DNA of 41,097 bases from an uncultured Eubacteriales bacterium (GCA_902475855.1 CABSBF010000017.1:1-41097); one strand, 5' to 3'. Numbered from the stretch's first letter, positions 31,918-40,829 are shown. Numbers and translations are program-made. Notes: generated by a model from the letters alone, not told the origin.

Positions 31918-32692
31918 GATTTTCCTCTCCTTTCGGAATTTCGTTTACATATACCATCATCTGGTTTTCCACCGTGACAAACTTTCCGTCCACGCCGTAA
32001 ACCTCGCGCAGCGCCTGTACATCCAGACAGGAGCGGTCGCCGTAGCGGTAGACAGTTCCGTTTCGCAGAAGCAGGAAGCGGTCGCAGAAGCGCAGCGCCA
32101 GATTGAGATCGTGGATGACCACAATGGCGCTCTTACCCTCCTCGCGGCAAAAATCCCGCGCGATTTGCAGCACCTGATACTGATTCATAATATCCAGGCT
32201 GCTGGTCGGCTCATCGAGCAGCAGGAGCTTCGGCTGCTGTGCCATTGCACGCGCCAGCATGACCTTCTGGCGTTCACCGCCGGACAGTTCATTAAGATAC
32301 CGCCCGCGCATATCCTCCAGCCCCATCGCGTGCATGGCTTCGTGGACAATCTTGTGATCCCGCTCCGTGACGCCGAAGCCCATATAAGGTCGCCGGCCGA
32401 GCATAACGGCATCATGCACCGTCATCTGCGTGTTCGGTACGCTCTGCGCGACGAAGGCGATCCGTCGCGCGATTTCCCGGTGGGATAGTGTGAGAATTTC
32501 CTCTCCGTCCATCCGGAACGAGCCGGAATCCGCCCGGAGAATACGGTTCAGGCACTTGAGCAGCGTGCTCTTTCCCGCGCCGTTGTTGCCGAGGATGGCC
32601 AGAAAACAGCCATCCTCCAGGTCAAAGCCCACCTGCTGCAGGACTTCACCCCCGCCGCGGTAGTGAAAGCTGATATTCTTTGCGGAAATCAT
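31910..32692 (-). CDS. ABC transporter ATP-binding protein (FecE/BtuD type)
   Basis: ATPase of a metal-chelate, siderophore or cobalamin importer. The 260-aa protein has Walker A GNNGAGKSTLL, Q-loop FVAQSVPNTQMT, signature LSGGERQKVMLARAMAQ and Walker B LLLLDEPTSSLDI with the switch His in VVIHDLN. Overlaps the permease gene (ATGA) at its start. Substrate cannot be told from the ATPase. Confidence 0.95.
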   Translation of the reverse strand: MISAKNISFHYRGGGEVLQQVGFDLEDGCFLAILGNNGAGKSTLLKCLNRILRADSGSFRMDGEEILTLSHREIARRIAFVAQSVPNTQMTVHDAVMLGRRPYMGFGVTERDHKIVHEAMHAMGLEDMRGRYLNELSGGERQKVMLARAMAQQPKLLLLDEPTSSLDIMNQYQVLQIARDFCREEGKSAIVVIHDLNLALRFCDRFLLLRNGTVYRYGDRSCLDVQALREVYGVDGKFVTVENQMMVYVNEIPKGEENHD

Positions 32693-33744
32693 GCCTTTTT
32701 CCTCCCTCTGAACAGGAGATACAGAAACAGGGGACCGCCGAGGAAGGAGGTCAGCGCACCGATGGGCAGGATCACCGGCATGAGCACAACCCGCGCCAGA
32801 AGATCACCGATCAGCAGCAGCGTCGCCCCTGCCAGGATAGAGCCCGGGATCAGATAGACATGGTTGTTGCCCACCACAAGCCGGACAATGTGCGGCGCAA
32901 CCAGGCCGATGAAGTTGATCAGGCCGACGTTGGACACGATCACGGAGCAGGCAAGGCAGGCCAGCAGCATGTTGACCAGCGTGAGCCGCTGCACATTGAT
33001 GCCGAGGCTCTGCGCAGTTTCTTCACCGCTGAGCAGTGCGTTATAGTCCCAGCGGTGTGCATAGCAGTAGATCATCAGCAGCAGTACGATCAGCGCCATC
33101 CAGCGCAGATCGCTCCAGCCGGTGCTGCCAAGGTCGCCAAAGGTCCAGAACACCAGGGAAGCCAGCGCCACCTCGTCGGCAAAATATTGCATGAGGGTTG
33201 TCGCACCGGAAAGCATGGAACTGATTGCCACGCCCGCGAGCACAATTCCCTCCGAAGAGATCTGCCGGAAGCGGCTGAGCGCAAGAATGATCACCGCCAC
33301 CGCCAGCGACCCCGCAAAGGACAGCAGTGGGATCATCCAACCGCCGGAGCCCGCAACGCCGAGGCCGATGATGGCCAGCGCCGCGCCGAAGGTCGCTCCC
33401 TGCGACACGCCGAGCGTTGAAGCGGAGGCCAGCGGATTGTGCAGAATTGCCTGCAAAATACAGCCTGCGAGTCCCAGCCCCGCGCCTGCGACAATTGCCG
33501 TGCAGATGCGCGGCAGACGGTTGCTGCGCACGACCAGATTGATCTTTGCATCGCTGGCTCTGCCGAAAATGCCGCGAATCAGCTCTGCGATCGGGGTATC
33601 GTAGGAGCCCGCCCGAAGCGATAACAGAAACGCCGCCAGCAGCAAAAGTGTCAGAAGAATGAGAAATAGTATGCTTTTTCTCTGTTTTTTCAGATAATCC
33701 GACTTCTGCGAATTATTCTCCGATCGTAATCTGACGGAACTCAT
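32689..33744 (-). CDS. FecCD-type ABC transporter permease
   Basis: The 351-aa permease subunit, about ten membrane helices, with family motifs GIFGRASDAKINLVV, RLPRICTAIVAGAGLGLAG, LQAILHNPLASASTLGVSQGA and NVGLINFIGLVAPHIVRL. AAGGAGG sits 6 nt before ATG 33744, inside the last codons of the binding-protein gene (32-nt overlap). One permease gene suggests a homodimer. Confidence 0.95.
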   Translation of the reverse strand: MSSVRLRSENNSQKSDYLKKQRKSILFLILLTLLLLAAFLLSLRAGSYDTPIAELIRGIFGRASDAKINLVVRSNRLPRICTAIVAGAGLGLAGCILQAILHNPLASASTLGVSQGATFGAALAIIGLGVAGSGGWMIPLLSFAGSLAVAVIILALSRFRQISSEGIVLAGVAISSMLSGATTLMQYFADEVALASLVFWTFGDLGSTGWSDLRWMALIVLLLMIYCYAHRWDYNALLSGEETAQSLGINVQRLTLVNMLLACLACSVIVSNVGLINFIGLVAPHIVRLVVGNNHVYLIPGSILAGATLLLIGDLLARVVLMPVILPIGALTSFLGGPLFLYLLFRGRKKA

Positions 33745-34852
33745 AGCCCGCCTCCTTCAAATCTGCATAGGGATTTGTTCCCAGCAGCTCAGTGAAAATC
33801 TCTCCGGCCTTTTCCACGGGATCGACGTCCTTAAACTGCTCCGGGAACATCACGCAGGCAGCGTAGTAGGCGTCGGCCAGCGCCGTTTCCAGATTGGATG
33901 CGGAAGAGCGGAAAGAAATCTGGGAATAGACTCTTCCTTCCTTGACCGCGGTCAGGCTGTTGCAAAAGTCCGGATGCGCCGCATAGTCCTCACGAATGAG
34001 ATCCATGCCGTTGAAATCGAGGAAGATATAATCGGGATCCCACGCCAGAACCTGCTCCACATCAATGCTGAATGCACCGGCCTGGCCGGTCGTATCGGCA
34101 AGATTCTGCGCATGGATCAGCTCAAAGGGGCCGTAGCCCGCTTCCGTTCCCTCAAAGCCGTGGGCGCCCTTGAAGGAAACACCGCCGACATAGACCGTGG
34201 GCTTGTCCGCGTTTTCAATGTTCACCGTGCGCTTGTCCAGATCATCCTGCACGCTGCGCAGATAGGCGGTGAGCTCCTCGGCGCGCTCTGTCATCGAGTA
34301 CAGCTCGCCAAGAATACGAATGGTTTCATAGGCCTTGTCGTCCAGCGTGGTGTCGCTGCCGGGAACGACCACGACGGGGATCCCCGTCTTTTCGCTCAGC
34401 TCGTCTGCATCCTGCTTGGCATAGGCGCTCATCACAATGACCTGCGGGTCGGCGGTAATGATCTGCTCGACATAGGGCTCGCCGTTGGTGCCGGTAACGG
34501 GCAGATCTCTGAATTTATCAAAGTTTACATAATTGTACAGCCGGCTCATGCCGCCCTTTGTCTCATAGTCTTCTATGCCCACGACCAGATCGGCAGCGCC
34601 GACGTAGCAGCTATAGCGCAGTGCGCCAACGCCCACGCAGACGATTCGCTCAACCTTGTCGGGAATCTCCACCTCGCGCCCCTTCGAATCGAGGATAACG
34701 CGGGTCTGCGGAGTTTCTTCGGACGGAGCCATGCTCGGCGTTTCGGAGGGCTCGGAGGGCACAGAGCCCTGAGTGGGGGTTTCATTTGCGCAGCCGGCTG
34801 CCAGCACAAGCAGCATGGCCAGCGTCAGCACCAATGCAAGAATTCTTTTCAT
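33713..34852 (-). CDS. ABC transporter substrate-binding lipoprotein (FepB/BtuF type)
   Basis: A 379-aa secreted lipoprotein with signal MKRILALVLTLAMLLVLAAG and lipobox Cys21. After a Pro/Ser/Glu linker comes the two-lobe binding domain: VILDSKGREVEIPDKVERIV, ITADPQVIVMSAYAKQ and LAWDPDYIFLDFNG. This class binds metal complexes, haem, cobalamin or siderophores; a nickel or other metal chelate is favoured by the lar genes next door (inference). AAGG precedes the ATG. First gene of the transporter part. Confidence 0.92.
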   Translation of the reverse strand: MKRILALVLTLAMLLVLAAGCANETPTQGSVPSEPSETPSMAPSEETPQTRVILDSKGREVEIPDKVERIVCVGVGALRYSCYVGAADLVVGIEDYETKGGMSRLYNYVNFDKFRDLPVTGTNGEPYVEQIITADPQVIVMSAYAKQDADELSEKTGIPVVVVPGSDTTLDDKAYETIRILGELYSMTERAEELTAYLRSVQDDLDKRTVNIENADKPTVYVGGVSFKGAHGFEGTEAGYGPFELIHAQNLADTTGQAGAFSIDVEQVLAWDPDYIFLDFNGMDLIREDYAAHPDFCNSLTAVKEGRVYSQISFRSSASNLETALADAYYAACVMFPEQFKDVDPVEKAGEIFTELLGTNPYADLKEAGYEFRQITIGE

Positions 34853-34898
34853 AATTGCCTTCTTTCTGCGCCGCTTTTGAGTGGGGCGCGAATCTCAC

Positions 34899-34915
34899 TT
34901 GCTACATCATAGCAA
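34899..34915 (-). promoter_or_regulatory. Palindromic operator over a candidate promoter
   Basis: TTGCTA-CATCA-TAGCAA is a 17-bp dyad. On the minus strand it holds TGCTATGAT, an extended -10 (34914-34906), with a poor -35. It would start an internal transcript of the importer about 45 nt before its first gene. A dyad covering the -10 is the usual place for a metal-responsive repressor. Confidence 0.45.
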
Positions 34916-34952
34916 ATCCGCTCTCCCCTTAGAAGCCCCCCGGGGGGATATT

Positions 34953-36170
34953 TTACTTTTTTCCCTCCGTTTCGATCTGCTTTGCGATCTCATCCAGTGA
35001 AAGGCCGGTTTTTCTGGCAATTTCAGCCAGATCCTCGTATTCATACTTCTCGCGCGCCGTTCCGTAGCCTTCGGCGCACTTGACGCGCACGGGGCCGAAG
35101 GACGTTTCCCTCTGCTCCACTCTGCGCCGCAGCGTATGGCGGCGGGAGAGGTTCTCGCGTACACCCAGCGTCGTCGTATGCAGGAAGATGAGCCGCAGAA
35201 GCTCCTCTCGCTGCGCCTGGCGGCACATCACGCTCAGAAGTACGCCCGGGCGGGACTTTTTCATCCCCACCGGAACGGTATAGACCTCCAGTGCTCCCGC
35301 TTCAAAGAAGCGTTCCATGGCAAAGCCGATGCGTTCGGCCGTCATATCGTCCAGATTGCAGGTAAGCTCGCAGACCTCGTCGCCCGCAGCTTCCGACTCT
35401 CCCAGCAGTGCGCGGACGCAGTTGGCGACAGGGAAATCCTTTTTCCCCATACCGTAGCCGATGCGCTCTACGCACATCATGGGCATATTTCCAAACTCCG
35501 TGACAAAATGACGCAGCAGCGCCGCACCCGTCGGAGTGCAGAGCTCACCGCGGATCTCTCCGCCGTAGGTCGGGATCCCGCGCAGGATCCACGCCGTCGC
35601 AGGTGCAGGCACCGGCAGCAGGCCGTGCGCACAGCGCACCTGGCCGCTTCCGACATGGACGGCGGACGCTGCCACTCGCTCCGGTGCAAGCTTTTCCATA
35701 AGCCAGCACACCGCCGTCACATCCGCAAGCGCATCCAACGTTCCGACCTCGTGAAAATGGATCTGCGCTGTCGGAACGCCGTGTACATGGCTCTCTGCCT
35801 GTGCGATCAGATCATAGACCGCCAGCACATTGCGCCGCACACTCTCGGAAACCGGAAGATGTGCAACGCGGTGTTCGATCATGTGCAGGCCGCTGTGGTC
35901 GTGGTCGTGGTCATGGTCATGGTCATGGTCGTGGTCGTGCTTGTGCTCGTGCTCATCTTCTTCCGCGCCTTCGATCGTCACGCGCATATGCGTTCCGGCA
36001 ATTCCGCATTTTTCGGATTTTTCTGCATAAAACGCAAGGTTTTGCAACCCAAGACAGTTCATTTTTTCAAGGAATTCCCGCTTTTCGGTTTCATCCAGCA
36101 GCTCATACAGCGCTGCCGTGAGCATATCGCCCGCAGCGCCCATGCCGCAGTCAAAAAACAGGGTTTTCAT
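34953..36170 (-). CDS. larC: Nickel-pincer cofactor biosynthesis protein LarC (nickel insertion)
   Basis: CTP-dependent nickel insertion into the pyridinium cofactor of lactate racemase-type enzymes. The 405-aa protein has FFDCGMGAAGDMLTAAL, HFHEVGTLDALADV and C-terminal CNLDDMTAERIGF and VGMKKSRPGVLLSVMC. Residues about 72-92 are a His-Asp run that may store nickel. In Lactobacillus plantarum larC is made by frameshifting between two frames; here it is one continuous frame. Starts by ATGA overlap with larB. Confidence 0.93.
   Translation of the reverse strand: MKTLFFDCGMGAAGDMLTAALYELLDETEKREFLEKMNCLGLQNLAFYAEKSEKCGIAGTHMRVTIEGAEEDEHEHKHDHDHDHDHDHDHDHSGLHMIEHRVAHLPVSESVRRNVLAVYDLIAQAESHVHGVPTAQIHFHEVGTLDALADVTAVCWLMEKLAPERVAASAVHVGSGQVRCAHGLLPVPAPATAWILRGIPTYGGEIRGELCTPTGAALLRHFVTEFGNMPMMCVERIGYGMGKKDFPVANCVRALLGESEAAGDEVCELTCNLDDMTAERIGFAMERFFEAGALEVYTVPVGMKKSRPGVLLSVMCRQAQREELLRLIFLHTTTLGVRENLSRRHTLRRRVEQRETSFGPVRVKCAEGYGTAREKYEYEDLAEIARKTGLSLDEIAKQIETEGKK
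35895..35936. repeat. Seven 6-bp units encoding the His-Asp run of LarC
   Basis: Seven tandem units (GTGGTC three times, ATGGTC three times, GTGGTC once) inside larC, each giving His-Asp on the minus strand. Synonymous C/T changes in the His codon break the array. Length changes in multiples of six keep the frame. Confidence 0.9.
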
Positions 36171-36919
36171 TGTTTCGCCTCCATGTGGTTGATGCGGCTG
36201 GCAAGGTAGCCCGCGCCGAAGCCGTTGTCGATATTCACGACGGACACACCGCTGGCGCAGGAATTGAGCATGGAAAGCAGCGCAGCCACGCCGCCGAAAG
36301 ACGCACCGTAGCCAACGCTGGTCGGCACGGCAATGACCGGACAGTCTACCAATCCGCCAACCACACTGGCAAGCGCGCCCTCCATTCCCGCAATCGCAAT
36401 GACGACCGATGCGCTCATGAGCTCATCCAGGTGCGTCAGCAGGCGGTGCAGGCCCGCAACGCCGACGTCATACAGCCGCAGTACCTCATTGCCGAGTGCC
36501 TGCGCCGTGAGCGCCGCTTCCTCCGCCACCGGGATATCGCTGGTGCCGCCGGTCACGACGGCGATTTTTCCTATGCCGTCCGGCTGTGGCAGGTCACCGG
36601 CAATGGCGATCTTGGCTGTTTTGTCATATCGCAGGGCGGTTTTTTCCGCAAGTTCCTCGGCAGCCTTTTCGCTCAGGCGCGTGATGAGGATGGTTTTCTG
36701 CCCATGCGCCTGCATGGTTTCCAGAATTCCCAGCATCTGCGCAGGTGTTTTCCCTGCGCCGTAGATCACCTCGGCTGCACCCTGCCGGAATTTCCGATGC
36801 AGATCGACCTTTGCAAAGCCAAGGTCCTCAAAAGGCTGGGTCTTGATTTTCAGCAGCGCCTCTTCGACGGAAAGCGACCCTTCCGCGACGGATGTGAGCA
36901 CCTGCTTCAATTCACTCAT
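36167..36919 (-). CDS. larB: Nickel-pincer cofactor biosynthesis protein LarB
   Basis: Carboxylates and hydrolyses nicotinic acid adenine dinucleotide to the first cofactor intermediate. The 250-aa protein has an N-terminal helical part and a C-terminal PurE-like fold: VTGGTSDIPVAEEAALTA, VVIAIAGMEGALASVVGGL and IAVPTSVGYGASFGGVAALL. ATG 36919 is chosen over far-upstream starts in the same frame because it matches the family start and overlaps the larE stop (ATGA). Confidence 0.94.
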   Translation of the reverse strand: MSELKQVLTSVAEGSLSVEEALLKIKTQPFEDLGFAKVDLHRKFRQGAAEVIYGAGKTPAQMLGILETMQAHGQKTILITRLSEKAAEELAEKTALRYDKTAKIAIAGDLPQPDGIGKIAVVTGGTSDIPVAEEAALTAQALGNEVLRLYDVGVAGLHRLLTHLDELMSASVVIAIAGMEGALASVVGGLVDCPVIAVPTSVGYGASFGGVAALLSMLNSCASGVSVVNIDNGFGAGYLASRINHMEAKQ

Positions 36920-37662
36920 TTTCGCACCTCCAGATCCAGACAGATCGACGAATAGTCGCCGCGCAGTTGATTTACAATTTCCTCCCTGTGCTTCAGCAGC
37001 AGCGGAAGCTGCTCTGCGCGAAGCTGGAGCTTTGCCGTATCCCCGACGGTACGCACACGAAAATCCGTGAAGCCGAGGGAGAACAGATAGCACTCCGCGG
37101 CCTCCGTCCGGTGAAGCTGCGCCGCGGTGATAGGCTGCCCCGCCGGGATGCGCGTGGCGAGGCAGGCATAGGCCGGCTTGTTCCATGTAAAAAGCCCCGC
37201 CTCTTTGGAAAGTGCCCGGATCTGCGTCTTGGTCAGCCCGCATAGGCGCAGCGGCGAGCGCACGGAAAGCTCCTTCAGTGCCTGCATACCCGGGCGGTCG
37301 CCCGCATCGTCGGAGGCATTGGTTCCGTCCAGCAGAACGGAAAAGCCGTCCCTTCGCGCCTGTTCCAAAATGGCGTTAAAAATTCGTTTTTTGCAATAAT
37401 AGCATCGGTTTCCCGGGTTTGCGGCAACTTGTTCGTCCGCAAGAATATCCAGAGAAAGGATCTGCATCTGCACATCCAGCTCTGCCGCAAGGCGCTTTGC
37501 ATCCTCCAGTTCAAACTGCGGCTGAAAGGCCGAGCAGGCATAGTAGGCCTTCACCCGCTTTGCCGACCGGCTGGCAGCATACAGCAGGTAGGCCGAATCC
37601 ACGCCGCCGGAAAAGGCAACCGCGACCTCCGGATATTCCGTAAAAAAATCTTTCAGTTCCAT
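36916..37662 (-). CDS. larE: Nickel-pincer cofactor biosynthesis protein LarE (sulfur transfer)
   Basis: ATP-dependent sulfur transferase that turns the dicarboxylate intermediate into the dithio form. The 248-aa protein has the PP-loop FSGGVDSAYLLYA (SGGVDS at 18-23), NRCYYCKKRIF (Cys87/Cys90) and KPAYACLATRIPAGQP, where Cys167 aligns with the sacrificial cysteine of L. plantarum LarE. GAGG lies 5 nt before ATG 37662. Located directly after the DUF1667 gene. Confidence 0.94.
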   Translation of the reverse strand: MELKDFFTEYPEVAVAFSGGVDSAYLLYAASRSAKRVKAYYACSAFQPQFELEDAKRLAAELDVQMQILSLDILADEQVAANPGNRCYYCKKRIFNAILEQARRDGFSVLLDGTNASDDAGDRPGMQALKELSVRSPLRLCGLTKTQIRALSKEAGLFTWNKPAYACLATRIPAGQPITAAQLHRTEAAECYLFSLGFTDFRVRTVGDTAKLQLRAEQLPLLLKHREEIVNQLRGDYSSICLDLEVRK

Positions 37663-37669
37663 AGCTTCC

Positions 37670-38017
37670 TCATAGGATTTCCTTAGTTGCAACAATGTCC
37701 GTGCCGCAGATTCCCGGCAGGAGCACATCGCCGATATGTACCGGCGCCGCGGCCGAGGCCGCGCGGATGCTCCGCATGATCTCCCGCATTTTCCCCTTCG
37801 GGACAGGCGCGGCGGACTTGACAGAAACCATCGTATCCTCCCGGTTGCTCACCCGGATAACCGAGGTCAGCGTCCGCACGGGCGCGGTGACCTCCGTGAT
37901 CGCGTGTTTTTCCCCGCGGGGGCAGGAGTTCCCGGTGACGATAAGCATTCCATCCTTCTCTTCCACAGTCATGGTGCAGCCGCGCGGGCAGACGATGCAG
38001 GTGATCGTGCGCTTCAT
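37670..38017 (-). CDS. DUF1667 protein, partner of GlpA-like dehydrogenase
   Basis: A 115-aa protein with six conserved cysteines: TCIVCPRGC, NSCPRGEKH and GICGTDIVAT. DUF1667 proteins are encoded beside anaerobic FAD dehydrogenases of the GlpA type and probably carry electrons (iron-sulfur, inferred). Starts by ATGA overlap with the FAD oxidoreductase. It runs directly into larE. Confidence 0.88.
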   Translation of the reverse strand: MKRTITCIVCPRGCTMTVEEKDGMLIVTGNSCPRGEKHAITEVTAPVRTLTSVIRVSNREDTMVSVKSAAPVPKGKMREIMRSIRAASAAAPVHIGDVLLPGICGTDIVATKEIL

Positions 38018-39264
38018 GCTTCCACCTCCAAAGATACCGTGATTTCCTGTGTCACGTTTTTCAAAAGTTCCGCCCTGACCGTCAGCTTTTCCATCTCTCC
38101 GGGCGCAGCACGGAAGCGCTTTGCTGTTGCGAGGACGGTATCTCCGGAGCGGACGGTATAGCAGACCTTGCCGCAAGGCTGCGTCACACGCAGGAAGAGG
38201 GAGACGTCTTCGGCGCAGTCCGTATGAACATTCTGCGGCAGCACATAGCGAATGCCGTTTCCCGGCCGGACGGCAACGGTGCGCCCGGCGCTCGTCCTGT
38301 GTGCAAGGTACGCCGCCGCGCCGCGGCCGGCGCGCTCAGCCTCGCCGGAAACATAGTCCACCAGATCATGCACCTGCAAAACGTTGCCGCAGGCGAAAAT
38401 GCCCTCCACCTGCGTCTGGCAGTGCTCGTCCACAAAGGCGCCGTTCGTGACGGGATCAATGGGGATGCCGGCCGCGCGCGTCAGCTCATTTTCCGGAATG
38501 AGGCCAACCGAGAGCAGCAGCGTATCGCAGGGAATATAGCGTCTGGTTTCCGGGATGGGACGGCGCTTCTCATCCACCTGTGCAATGGTCACGCCCTCCA
38601 CCCGTTTCTTGCCGTGGACTTCACAGACGGTGGTGGAGAGATAAAGCGGAATCTCAAAGTCTTCAAGGCACTGGACAATATTGCGCGTCAGGCCGCCGGA
38701 ATACGGCAGCAGCTCGCACACAGCCTTGACCTTTGCCCCCTCCAGGCTCAGACGGCGCGCCATAATGAGGCCGATGTCGCCGCTTCCGAGGATCACGGCC
38801 TCGCGGCCAACACGATAGCCCTCGCAGTTCATGAGCTTCTGCGCGGTGCCTGCGCTGTAGACGCCCGCCGGACGGTCGCCGGGGATATTCAGCGCCCCGC
38901 GGCTGCGCTCGCGGCAGCCCATGGCAAGAATGATCGCTTCGGCCTGAATCTTCAGAATTCCTTCGCGACTCTGCGCAGTAACCGTTTTTTCCGGCGTGAC
39001 GGCCGTCACCGTTGTTTCATAATAGACCCGAATTTTCCGGCGGAGTACCTCCTGCCGGTACACATCCGCATATTCCGGCCCGGTCAGCTCCCGGCCCAGC
39101 TTGTGCAGGCCGAAGCCTGCGTGAATGCACTGGCGCAAAATGCCGCCGATTTCCGGCTCGCGTTCCAAAATCACAACATCGGTGCAGCCCGCATCGTAAG
39201 CAGCCACCGCGGCGGCCATGCCAGCCGGGCCGCCGCCGACGATCACAAGATCATGTCTGTTCAT
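38014..39264 (-). CDS. NAD(P)/FAD-dependent oxidoreductase
   Basis: A 416-aa flavoprotein with the FAD loop LVIVGGGPAGMAAAVAAYDAG, AIILAMGCRERSRGALNIPG and VILGSGDIGLIMARRLSLEG (NAD loop), then an ADGN-like end FACGNVLQVHDLVDYVSGEA and a C-terminal domain of about 90 residues. This is the second subunit of the GlpA-like / FAD oxidoreductase / DUF1667 set. It would transfer electrons between the dehydrogenase and NAD or another carrier. Confidence 0.9.
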   Translation of the reverse strand: MNRHDLVIVGGGPAGMAAAVAAYDAGCTDVVILEREPEIGGILRQCIHAGFGLHKLGRELTGPEYADVYRQEVLRRKIRVYYETTVTAVTPEKTVTAQSREGILKIQAEAIILAMGCRERSRGALNIPGDRPAGVYSAGTAQKLMNCEGYRVGREAVILGSGDIGLIMARRLSLEGAKVKAVCELLPYSGGLTRNIVQCLEDFEIPLYLSTTVCEVHGKKRVEGVTIAQVDEKRRPIPETRRYIPCDTLLLSVGLIPENELTRAAGIPIDPVTNGAFVDEHCQTQVEGIFACGNVLQVHDLVDYVSGEAERAGRGAAAYLAHRTSAGRTVAVRPGNGIRYVLPQNVHTDCAEDVSLFLRVTQPCGKVCYTVRSGDTVLATAKRFRAAPGEMEKLTVRAELLKNVTQEITVSLEVEA

Positions 39265-39276
39265 TGCGCCGCCTCC

Positions 39277-40710
39277 TCACAGCCTGCCGATCAGCGGCTC
39301 GCTGCCGCTGCCGGATTTCGTTACCTGCTCCATGGGGATGTGCAGCTCCTGCGAGAGGAGCTTCATAATATATGGTGAGCAGAATCCGCCCTGACAGCGG
39401 CCCATTCCGCTGCGTGTGCGGCGCTTGACGCCGTCAAGGTCGAGCGCGGACGGCGCACGGTGAATGGCATCCAGGATTTCTCCCTCGCTGACGGTTTCGC
39501 AGCGGCAGACGATCTTACCGTAGGCCGGATGCGTTTTGATATAGGCATCCTTTTCTGCGTCCGACATTTTACGGAAGGCGTGAGGATCCTCGCGTTTTCC
39601 GTTCCAGTCTTTCTTTTCCTCCAGCCTCAGGCCGAGATCAGTAAGAATGCCCGCCGCCATTTTCGCGATTGCCGCACAGCAGGTGAGACCCGGAGAGTCG
39701 ATGGCCGCCACGTGGACAAGCCGCGGCACCGTTTCCGATGCGCAGATGATAAAATCTCCGTGCTTTTCCGAGCTGCGCACGCCCGCAAAAGACGTAATGA
39801 CCTGACGGAAATTCACCTCCGGGACGCTCTTCGCCGCCAACCTTGCAACAGTTTCCATACCAACGCTCGTGGTTTCCGTGCAGTCCGGCGCAGCGACCGG
39901 GACGGCCGTCGGGCCGGTCAGGAGATTGCCATCTACCGTGGGTGTGACAAGGACGCCTTTGCCCTCCCTGCCCGGAACCTGAAAAATGGTATGGCTCACG
40001 CGGCCGCCTTCGGCCTTGTCCAGCAGCAGATACTCGCCCGCACGCGGAATAATGTCAAAAAAGCCGTCACCCGCCATAGCAGCAATTTCTCCGGAATAGC
40101 CGCCGGCGCAGTTGAACAGATAGCGGCAGGCAACCCGCTCTCCCGATGCAGACACGAGAGTGAATTCCTCGCCGCGCTCTATGGCGGCGACCGCAAAATT
40201 CCGCTTCAGCTCCACGCCATTGTCCATGGCGTTGCCGGCAGCCGCGATGGTCAGCTCATAGGGGCAGATGATGCCGGAATTCGGCACATAGAGTGCGCGG
40301 CTGACCCGCGGAGAAAGACCGGGCTCCATGCGGCGGGCTTCCTCGCCGGAAACCACGCGCACACAGTTGATCCCGTTGGCCAGACTGCGCGCGTGCAGCG
40401 CGTCAATGGCAGCTTCTTCCTCCGGCGCGCCGAAAGCACAGACGAAGGAGCCGTTATTTTTGTGCGGGACATTCAGCTCCCGCGCTGCTTCGTAAAGAAG
40501 TGGCACGCCTTCGGTGTTCAGCCTGGCCTTGAGCGTCCCCGGTTTGGGGTCATAGCCGCCGTGGATGATCCCGGAATTGGCACGGGACGCACCCATGGCA
40601 ACATCATTTTCCTTTTCCAGCAGGCACACGGACAGCAAATAGCGCGAAAGCTCCCGCGCCAGCATTGCGCCAACCACACCTGCACCGATGATTGCTACGT
40701 CGTAACTCAT
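39277..40710 (-). CDS. GlpA-like FAD-dependent dehydrogenase with BFD-like [2Fe-2S] domain
   Basis: A 477-aa flavoprotein of the anaerobic glycerol-3-phosphate / 2-hydroxyacid dehydrogenase type. DAO-family FAD loop VAIIGAGVVGAMLAREL, GGYDPKPGTLKARLN, NCAGGYSGEIAAMAGD, and SFAGVRSSEKHGDF. The C-terminal BFD-like domain (about 400-477) has CRCETVSEGEI and GRCQGGFC for an iron-sulfur centre. ATG 40710 has GAGGG 6 nt upstream. Substrate may be G3P, but the lar genes downstream make a 2-hydroxyacid possible. First gene of the operon. Confidence 0.9.
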   Translation of the reverse strand: MSYDVAIIGAGVVGAMLARELSRYLLSVCLLEKENDVAMGASRANSGIIHGGYDPKPGTLKARLNTEGVPLLYEAARELNVPHKNNGSFVCAFGAPEEEAAIDALHARSLANGINCVRVVSGEEARRMEPGLSPRVSRALYVPNSGIICPYELTIAAAGNAMDNGVELKRNFAVAAIERGEEFTLVSASGERVACRYLFNCAGGYSGEIAAMAGDGFFDIIPRAGEYLLLDKAEGGRVSHTIFQVPGREGKGVLVTPTVDGNLLTGPTAVPVAAPDCTETTSVGMETVARLAAKSVPEVNFRQVITSFAGVRSSEKHGDFIICASETVPRLVHVAAIDSPGLTCCAAIAKMAAGILTDLGLRLEEKKDWNGKREDPHAFRKMSDAEKDAYIKTHPAYGKIVCRCETVSEGEILDAIHRAPSALDLDGVKRRTRSGMGRCQGGFCSPYIMKLLSQELHIPMEQVTKSGSGSEPLIGRL

Positions 40711-40799
40711 TTCGTTCCCTCTGCTTTTCTTTCTATCGAACGCTGTGAACGCCCCGGTCATGGGGATTCCGCAGCGCTTACACTTTGGTATATACAGTT

Positions 40800-40829
40800 A
40801 TCATAAATCGCAGCCCCCTACCCTGTCAA
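40800..40829 (-). promoter_or_regulatory. Sigma-A promoter of the GlpA-like/lar operon
   Basis: On the minus strand TTGACA (40829-40824), 18 bp, TATGAT (40805-40800). Start near 40793, about 83 nt before the first gene. The leader contains a possible stem-loop with CGCTG/CAGCG and CCCC/GGGG arms. Confidence 0.75.

Noticed and set aside
34936..34947. CCCCCCGGGGGG as a terminator between larC and the importer
   Set aside because: A palindrome with no loop cannot form a normal terminator hairpin, and although T-rich sequence is near, the stem would be only about four pairs.
35895..35936. Short tandem repeats as a CRISPR array
   Set aside because: The units are 6 bp, have no spacers and encode the His-Asp run of LarC.
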